Shown here one piece after another: positions 5,119-9,452 of a stretch of 9,452 bases of DNA. Origin of the DNA: Acidimicrobiaceae bacterium. GTDB taxonomy: Bacteria; Actinomycetota; Acidimicrobiia; Acidimicrobiales; Ilumatobacteraceae. The notes under the pieces are model-generated. The model searched no databases and was not told the origin of the DNA. It was given only the letters and a program-made list of their open reading frames with translations. The stretch spans positions 1-9,452 of the forward strand of contig JACJWF010000031.1 of NCBI GenBank assembly GCA_020637295.1. The letters run 5' to 3'. The translations under genes were made by a program, and so were the position numbers. Positions within the stretch are counted from its first letter, which is position 1; every line of letters begins with the position of its first letter.

Positions 5119-5697
5119 ATGGCTTGGCTGCTGCTGATCCCCGCGTACTTCCTCGGGACGTTCCCCAGCGCGGTCTGGATCGCCCGCAGCAAGGGCGTGG
5201 ACATCACCAAGGTCGGGTCCGGCAACCCGGGGGCGTCGAACATCGCCCGAACCTTCGGCACCCCGTGGGGTGTGCTGGTGTTCGTGCTCGATGGCCTGAA
5301 GGGTGCCATCCCCGCTGCCGTCGGCCTGCTGATCGACCAGCGGCCCGTCGCCTACGGCATGGTCGCCGCTGCCGTCGTCGGCCACATGTTCCCCGTCACC
5401 CGCCGGTTCAAGGGCGGCAAGGGCGTCGCGACGATGGGCGGGGCCTCGTTCGTCCTCCAGCCGATCGTGTCCACCTGCATGCTGGTGCTGTGGGTGGTCG
5501 TGCGCAAGCTCACCGGAAAAGCATCCCTCGCCTCGCTGGCGATCATGGTCGGCTTCCCGGTGGGCGTCGCCATCAAGGGCGCGCCCGGTTGGGAGATCGC
5601 GGCCATCGTCGCCATCAACGGCCTCGTCCTCCTCCGCCACGGCGAGAACATCAAACGCCTCCTCGGCGGCCGCGAACTGTCGGCCTCCAAGGGCTGA
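5119..5697 (+). CDS. plsY: Acyl-phosphate:glycerol-3-phosphate acyltransferase PlsY
   Basis: The 192-residue polytopic membrane protein carries the three PlsY motifs: GTFPSAVWIAR (13-23) followed by GSGNPGASN (33-41); the loop GHMFPVTRRFKGGKGVAT (88-105), the Gly-rich glycerol-phosphate/acyl-phosphate loop; and RHGENIKRLLGGRE (173-186). Hydrophobic stretches near residues 3-22, 51-72, 76-93, 110-130 and 138-172 give the usual multi-pass topology, and length is normal. PlsY transfers an acyl group from acyl-phosphate (made by PlsX) to glycerol-3-phosphate, the first step of phospholipid synthesis, at the cytoplasmic face. Its place between mftC and a mycofactocin-type flavoprotein looks positional, since no link between PlsY and mycofactocin is known to me. 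The ATG start is supported by the motif-containing N-terminus and by the -10-like TACAGT. Confidence 0.94.
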   Translation: MAWLLLIPAYFLGTFPSAVWIARSKGVDITKVGSGNPGASNIARTFGTPWGVLVFVLDGLKGAIPAAVGLLIDQRPVAYGMVAAAVVGHMFPVTRRFKGGKGVATMGGASFVLQPIVSTCMLVLWVVVRKLTGKASLASLAIMVGFPVGVAIKGAPGWEIAAIVAINGLVLLRHGENIKRLLGGRELSASKG

Positions 5698-5701
5698 CCG
5701 C

Positions 5702-5707
5702 TAGCGT
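5702..5707 (+). promoter_or_regulatory. Probable -10 box (TAGCGT) of the FadH/OYE-like gene
   Basis: CTAGCGTCGGC at 5701-5711 is identical over 11 bases to the sequence before the HAD gene (8342-8352). TAGCGT ends 8 nt before the ATG at 5716. It lies just after the plsY stop (5695-5697), so this gene probably has its own leaderless promoter in addition to any readthrough from plsY. Confidence 0.5.
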
Positions 5708-5715
5708 CGGCGGCG

Positions 5716-7572
5716 ATGCGACTGCTGCAGCCGTTGACGTTCGGGCCGGCCACGGCCGCCAACCGGGTGATGTTCGGCCCCCACTTCACCAACCTGGGCG
5801 ACGACGACCGCAGGTTCACCAGCCGCCACACCGCCTACTACGAGCGGCGGGCCCGCGGCGGCTGCGGGATCATCGTCACCGAGGGCGCCAGCGTGCACGA
5901 CAGCGACTGGCCGTACGAGCGGGCGCCGCTGGCCGCCGGGTGCGGGCCGGGCTGGGCCGCCATCGCCACCGCCTGCCACGCCCACGGCGCGCTCGTGCTG
6001 GCCTCCCTGGACCACGCCGGCGGCCAGGGCAGCAGCGCGTACAGCCAGCGCGAGCTGTGGGCGCCCAGCCGTGTGCCCGAGGTCAACACCCGCGAGGTGC
6101 CCAAGTGGATGGAGGCGGAGGACATCGCCGCCGTGGTCGCCGGGTTCGGCGCGGCCGCGGCCACCGCCGTCGGCGCCGGGTGCGACGGGGTGGAGATCAA
6201 CGCCGGCCAGCACAGCCTGGTGCGCCAATTCCTCAGCGGGCTCACCAACCATCGCGACGACGTGTGGGGTGCGGACCGCTGGCTGTTCGCCAGCGAGGTC
6301 ATCGAGGCCGTCCGGGCCGCGGTGGGCGACCGGGTGGTCGGCCTGCGCATGTCCTGCGACGAGCTGGCCCCGTGGGCGGGGATCACCCCCGAGCAGGCGC
6401 CCGAGCTGGCCGCCCGTCTGGTCGGCTTCGGTGTCGACTACGTGGTGGTGGTGCGCGGCTCCATCTACTCGGCCGAGAAGACCCGGGCCGACGTGCACGA
6501 GCCCACCGGCTACAACATCGACGTCACCCGGGCCGTGAAAGCCGCCCTCGGCGACACGCCCGTGTTCCTCCAGGGCTCGGTGGTGGACGCCGGCCAGGCC
6601 GAGTGGGCGCTGGAGGACGGCGTGTGCGACGGGGTGGAGATGACCCGCGCCCAGCTGGCCGACCCCGACCTCGTCGCCAAGGTGCGCGACGGCCTGACGC
6701 CGCGCCCGTGCCTGCGCTGCAACCAGACCTGCCAGGTGCGCGACGCCCGCAACCCCATCGTCACCTGCGTCGGCGAGCCGACCACCGGGCGGGAGACCGA
6801 GGACCCGGACTGGTACGCCCCGACCGCCCACGCCCGCGACGTGCTGGTGGTCGGCGGCGGGGTGGCCGGCATGGAGACCGCCCGGGTGGCGGCCCGCCGC
6901 GGCCACACCGTCCGCCTCGTCGAGCGCAGCGACCACCTCGGCGGGATGGCTGCGCTCACCGGGCCCGGCGGCCCGTTGGTGGAGTGGCTGGCCGCCTGCC
7001 TGGCCGACGCCGGCGTGGAGGTGCTGCTGGGCACGGACCACACCGCGGCCCGGCCGGGTGACGTGGTGGTCCAGTGCACCGGCTCGCAGCCCGGCCGCCG
7101 CCCGTACGACGTGGCGGACGGCGCGACGGTCCTGGACGTGGTGGACGTCCGCCGGGGCACCGCCCTGCCTGACGGGCCGATCGCCCTGTTCGACCCGATC
7201 GGCGGGCCGATCGCCGTCGCCCTCGCCGAGGAGTTGGGCGAGCGGGCCATCCTGATCACCCAGGACCAGATTGCCGGCAACGAGCTGTCCCGCACCGGCG
7301 ACCTCGCCCCCGCCAACGTCCGCCTGCAGCAGCGCGGCGTGCAGGTCGAGCGCCGCGCCATCCTGCGGGCCGTCCGCCCCGGCGAGGTGGAGCTGGAGGA
7401 CCGCTTCAGTGGCGAGCGCCGCACCCTGCCGGCCGCAGCGCTGGTGGACTGCGGGTTCCGCCTGCCCGACGACCCGCTGCCCGGCGCCGCCCACCAGGCC
7501 GGCGACTGCGTTGCGCCGCGGACCATCCACGAGGCGGTGCTGGAAGGCCGCCGGGTGGCCCTGGCCCTCTGA
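5716..7572 (+). CDS. Mycofactocin-system FadH/OYE family oxidoreductase
   Basis: The 618-residue protein has the three-part layout of 2,4-dienoyl-CoA reductase. Residues 1-330 form an old-yellow-enzyme FMN barrel (DHAGGQGS at 99-106, INAGQHSLVRQFLSGLTNHR at 161-180). A single [4Fe-4S] motif follows: C332-x2-C335-x3-C339-x11-C351. The C-terminal FAD domain has VVGGGVAGMETA (378-389) and the closing AGDCVAPRTIHEAV (595-608). The INAGQH segment replaces the residues seen in E. coli FadH (M-G-S-E-G-Y) and resembles the mycofactocin-associated FadH/OYE families. Such enzymes reduce activated double bonds, passing electrons from a nicotinamide or other cofactor through FAD and the iron-sulfur cluster to FMN. 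The second dinucleotide fold is atypical (FDPIGGP at 492-498). Its location 0.65 kb from mftC suggests that it uses or regenerates mycofactocin; this is inference and the substrate is unknown. It is transcribed with plsY or from its own -10 and ends 6 bp from the convergent peptidase gene. Confidence 0.88.
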   Translation: MRLLQPLTFGPATAANRVMFGPHFTNLGDDDRRFTSRHTAYYERRARGGCGIIVTEGASVHDSDWPYERAPLAAGCGPGWAAIATACHAHGALVLASLDHAGGQGSSAYSQRELWAPSRVPEVNTREVPKWMEAEDIAAVVAGFGAAAATAVGAGCDGVEINAGQHSLVRQFLSGLTNHRDDVWGADRWLFASEVIEAVRAAVGDRVVGLRMSCDELAPWAGITPEQAPELAARLVGFGVDYVVVVRGSIYSAEKTRADVHEPTGYNIDVTRAVKAALGDTPVFLQGSVVDAGQAEWALEDGVCDGVEMTRAQLADPDLVAKVRDGLTPRPCLRCNQTCQVRDARNPIVTCVGEPTTGRETEDPDWYAPTAHARDVLVVGGGVAGMETARVAARRGHTVRLVERSDHLGGMAALTGPGGPLVEWLAACLADAGVEVLLGTDHTAARPGDVVVQCTGSQPGRRPYDVADGATVLDVVDVRRGTALPDGPIALFDPIGGPIAVALAEELGERAILITQDQIAGNELSRTGDLAPANVRLQQRGVQVERRAILRAVRPGEVELEDRFSGERRTLPAAALVDCGFRLPDDPLPGAAHQAGDCVAPRTIHEAVLEGRRVALAL

Positions 7573-7578
7573 CCGGCG

Positions 7579-8319
7579 CTATGCCTGCGCCCGGCGGGCC
7601 GCGGGGTCCTGCCGGTAGAAGCGGCGGTAGCAGTCGTACAGCGCCGGGTGGGCCTCGGCCAGCAGCTGCGGCCCGCTGAAGAACAGCTCACTGACGACGG
7701 CGAAGAACTCGGCCGGGTTCGTGCCGCCGTAGCCGTCGATCACCCCGTCGCCGTGCAGCCGCACCTTCCCGTAGGCGATGCGGCTCTCCCGCGCCCAGTC
7801 GGCCAGCAGCACCTCGTCGTCGATCGGTGGGGTGCCGTCGATCACCCCGTCGAGCATGTCGATCTTGTGGGCCACCTCGTGGATCACCACGTTGCGCCGG
7901 CCGCGCCGGTAGCGGGTCTCCCGCCGCACGGAGTCCCACGCCAACAGCAGCGGGCCCTCCTCGTCGTGGGCTTCGCCGGCCAGCCAGCGGGGCCCCTCGC
8001 TCATCACCCCGCCGCCCTCGTGATGGGTGCCGTCCAGGATGATGGTGCGCGGGTGGACGATCACCGTACGCACGTGCACCAGGGCGTCCAGCCCCTCGTC
8101 GAAACCGAGGCAGGTGAGTGCGGCCTGGGCGGCGATCACGGTGCACATCTCGTCCGTCAGGTCGAAGCCCTGGGCGGCCTCCCACCGCACCTGGGCCATC
8201 AGCCCGTCGGTGAGGTCCACCAGGCGCTCCTGCTCGTCCGCGGACAGCAGCGGCCAGTCGGCCACGGACGTGGCCACCACACCCGGAACCGGTGGACGCG
8301 ATCGGCGGCGGAAGACGAT
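7579..8319 (-). CDS. MtfA-like M90 family zinc metallopeptidase
   Basis: The 246-residue product (numbering from the start chosen here) has the M90 layout: a basic F-R-R-R N-terminus, a helical region with GFDLTDEMCTVIAAQAALTC (51-70), matching the family's E-(V/M)-x-x-x-I-A-A-Q-A, a VIVHPRTIIL strand (87-96), the zinc motif HEVAHK (H147, E148, H151) and NPAEFFAVVSELFF (201-214), with E204 as the likely further ligand. E. coli MtfA is a cytosolic zinc peptidase that binds the glucose repressor Mlc; actinobacterial relatives have unknown targets. The start is uncertain. Homology requires the FRRRSR segment, but no ATG, GTG or TTG precedes it nearby; only ATC (8317-8319) fits, exactly 6 nt after the minus-strand -10 box TACGCT (8331-8326). 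The conventional alternative is GTG at 8278-8280 or 8275-8277, which would remove 13 or 14 residues including FRRRSR. It is convergent with the flavoprotein gene and divergent from the HAD gene. Confidence 0.85.
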   Translation of the reverse strand: MVFRRRSRPPVPGVVATSVADWPLLSADEQERLVDLTDGLMAQVRWEAAQGFDLTDEMCTVIAAQAALTCLGFDEGLDALVHVRTVIVHPRTIILDGTHHEGGGVMSEGPRWLAGEAHDEEGPLLLAWDSVRRETRYRRGRRNVVIHEVAHKIDMLDGVIDGTPPIDDEVLLADWARESRIAYGKVRLHGDGVIDGYGGTNPAEFFAVVSELFFSGPQLLAEAHPALYDCYRRFYRQDPAARRAQA

Positions 8320-8325
8320 GGGCCG

Positions 8326-8331
8326 AGCGTA
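8326..8331 (-). promoter_or_regulatory. Probable -10 box (TACGCT) of the M90 peptidase gene
   Basis: On the minus strand TACGCT ends 6 nt before the ATC at 8319, so transcription would start at the A of that codon. This supports the unusual AUC start. It lies 11 bp from the oppositely directed -10 of the HAD gene. Confidence 0.45.
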
Positions 8332-8342
8332 CCGGCGTCCAC

Positions 8343-8348
8343 TAGCGT
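8343..8348 (+). promoter_or_regulatory. Probable -10 box (TAGCGT) of the HAD-GH18 gene
   Basis: TAGCGT ends 10 nt before the ATG at 8359, giving a leader of at most a few nucleotides and no Shine-Dalgarno sequence. The surrounding CTAGCGTCGGC repeats the element before the flavoprotein gene. No -35 match is evident. Confidence 0.45.
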
Positions 8349-8358
8349 CGGCTCCTGC

Positions 8359-9452
8359 ATGGCTGCCGCTCCCCCCGCCGCCGTCCTGTGGGACATGGAC
8401 GGCACCATCGTCGACACCGAGCCGTACTGGATCGAATGCGAGTACGAGCTGGTCGCCGAGCACGGCAACGGCCAGTGGGACGACGCCAAGGCCCACTCGC
8501 TGGTCGGGCTGGACCTCCGCGACTCCGCCCGCCGGCTGCAGGACCTCGGCGGCGTGACGATGGAGGTGGACGACATCGTCAACCACCTGCTGGACGGGGT
8601 GATCGCCCGGGTCAAGGCCAAGGTGCCGTGGCGACCGGGCGCCCGCGAGCTGCTGGCCAAGCTGCGGGTGGCGGAGGTGCCGTGCGCGCTCGTCACGATG
8701 AGCTGGAGCCGCTTCGCCAACGCCGTCGTGGCCGCTCTGCCGCGGGGCACGTTCGCCGCCGTCATCAGCGGGGACGAGGTGCGCCGCGGCAAGCCGCATC
8801 CCGAGCCCTACCTGGCCGCCGCCGATGCCCTGGGCGTGCGGGCGAAGGACTGCGTGGCCGTGGAGGACTCGCCCACCGGGGTTCGCAGCGCGGTCGCTGC
8901 CGGGTGCCGGGTGTTCGCCGTGCCGAACGTGGTGGACATTCCACCTGGGCGCGGGTACACGCTGGTGTCCTCGCTGCGCGACCTGGACCTGGCCCACTTC
9001 GGGATCGACGTGCTACCCGGTGGCAACACTGCCCGCAGTCGACGGCGGCGGTCCGCGTGGGGCACCGTCGGCTGGATGGTGGCGCTGGCCGGGCTGGCCG
9101 GTGCCGGGCTGTGGTTCCTGAGGGAGGACGACCCGCCCCCGCTGCCGGACATCCCGATGGCTGCCTGGGCGCCCTACTGGGTGCTCGACGAGGCCGCCAC
9201 CACCATCGGGTCCCAGGGTCGCCTGTTCCGCGAGCTGTCACCGTTCTGGTACGAGGCCCGCGGGGCCACCGACGTCGGGTTCAGCGCCAACGTCAACGGC
9301 GACACCGTGGCCGCCGCGCTGGGCGCGGCCCGGGCCAGCGGCGCACTGGTCCTCCCCTCGGTGGCGGACGCGATGCCCTCCGGCGGGATGGCCGCGGTCC
9401 TCACCGACCCCGTCACCCGCAGCCAGCACGTCAACACGCTGATGGAGCTCGT
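8359..9452 (+). CDS. HAD phosphatase - membrane helix - GH18-like domain fusion, C-terminus outside the window
   Basis: A single uninterrupted frame of 364 codons runs to the window edge. Residues 1-215 are a subfamily IA HAD phosphatase of the beta-phosphoglucomutase type: motif I DMDGT (12-16) with nucleophile D12 and acid/base D14, motif II T113 or S115 in LVTMSW, motif III K145 in GKPHPEPY, motif IV E169-D170 in VEDSPTG. A basic cluster ARSRRRRSAW (225-234) precedes a hydrophobic helix at about 235-254, then an acidic/proline linker. From about residue 265 the sequence (MAAWAPYW at 267-274, ELSPFWYEA at 292-300, GALVLPSVADAM at 328-339) resembles the start of GH18/YaaH-like glycosidase barrels. 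The catalytic DxxDxDxE would lie beyond the window. The charge pattern predicts a cytoplasmic HAD and an exported C-terminal domain. The HAD assignment is strong; the GH18 call is moderate because only about 100 residues are visible. The substrate is unknown. Confidence 0.85.
   Translation, partial: MAAAPPAAVLWDMDGTIVDTEPYWIECEYELVAEHGNGQWDDAKAHSLVGLDLRDSARRLQDLGGVTMEVDDIVNHLLDGVIARVKAKVPWRPGARELLAKLRVAEVPCALVTMSWSRFANAVVAALPRGTFAAVISGDEVRRGKPHPEPYLAAADALGVRAKDCVAVEDSPTGVRSAVAAGCRVFAVPNVVDIPPGRGYTLVSSLRDLDLAHFGIDVLPGGNTARSRRRRSAWGTVGWMVALAGLAGAGLWFLREDDPPPLPDIPMAAWAPYWVLDEAATTIGSQGRLFRELSPFWYEARGATDVGFSANVNGDTVAAALGAARASGALVLPSVADAMPSGGMAAVLTDPVTRSQHVNTLMEL

Noticed and set aside
3753..5309. 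Minus-strand open frame of 518 codons antisense to mftB-mftC
   Set aside because: It has no recognisable domain and crosses several genes whose plus-strand products are clear. It is a composition artefact.
5109..7061. Plus-strand frame of 650 codons overlapping plsY and the flavoprotein
   Set aside because: Arg/Pro/Gly-rich shadow in another frame of two well-supported genes.
5701..7530. Minus-strand frame of 609 codons antisense to the flavoprotein gene
   Set aside because: Low-complexity His/Gly/Ala product without motifs, opposite a gene with cofactor and iron-sulfur motifs.
8320..8997. Upstream extension of the M90 peptidase frame to 8997
   Set aside because: The extension is the antisense of the HAD coding region and has no homology to M90 proteins. 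The family begins around the FRRR segment.
9001..9060. Frameshift or separate gene boundary between the HAD and GH18-like parts
   Set aside because: Codon-by-codon translation stays in one frame with no stop, and the Arg cluster plus membrane helix form a sensible linker. Kept as a fusion, with the check listed under findings.
1..9452. CRISPR arrays, tRNA or rRNA genes, insertion sequences
   Set aside because: No regularly spaced repeats with unique spacers, no cloverleaf or CCA-end sequence, no rRNA-like stretch and no transposase motif was seen on either strand.

Overview
The window is GC-rich (hand-counted blocks are 60-72 % G+C) and reads as an actinobacterial chromosome segment. The lineage call rests on four things: a precursor gene for the redox cofactor mycofactocin, a gene of the mycothiol-dependent maleylpyruvate isomerase superfamily, a HelD-type RNA polymerase-associated helicase, and first-gene starts that lack Shine-Dalgarno sequences but sit a few bases behind a TANNNT -10 box (leaderless transcripts). 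A position within Acidimicrobiia or a related group is possible but is inference only.

Left part (1-2812). The start of an ornithine cyclodeaminase-family gene runs off the left edge on the minus strand. It is divergent from a small DinB/maleylpyruvate-isomerase-fold gene on the plus strand. That gene converges on a HelD-like helicase gene on the minus strand. The 117-bp gap between the two stop codons is packed with GTCAC/GTGAC repeats.

Middle (2813-5697). A higBA toxin-antitoxin pair of lower G+C, with a palindromic operator built into its promoter, lies directly upstream of a compact mycofactocin core operon. That operon consists of mftA (31-residue precursor ending GMCGVY), mftB (recognition protein) and mftC (radical SAM/SPASM maturase), joined by 11-nt and 4-nt overlaps. 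The usual companions mftR, mftD, mftE and mftF are not next to it. A plsY glycerol-3-phosphate acyltransferase gene follows mftC instead.

Right part (5698-9452). A FadH/old-yellow-enzyme-like flavoprotein of the kind that accompanies mycofactocin follows plsY in the same direction and could be a client or partner of the mycofactocin pool. It converges, with only 6 bp between stop codons, on an MtfA-like M90 zinc peptidase gene that appears to start at AUC. Divergent from that is a gene in one open frame encoding a cytoplasmic HAD phosphatase, an Arg-flanked membrane helix and the beginning of a GH18-like extracytoplasmic domain. It runs off the right edge.

The most interesting signals are the truncated mycofactocin locus with its flavoprotein neighbour, the HAD-TM-GH18 fusion, the recurring leaderless promoter geometry (which fixes several starts), the toxin operator overlapping the -10 box, and the dense GTCAC/GTGAC repeat between convergent genes.
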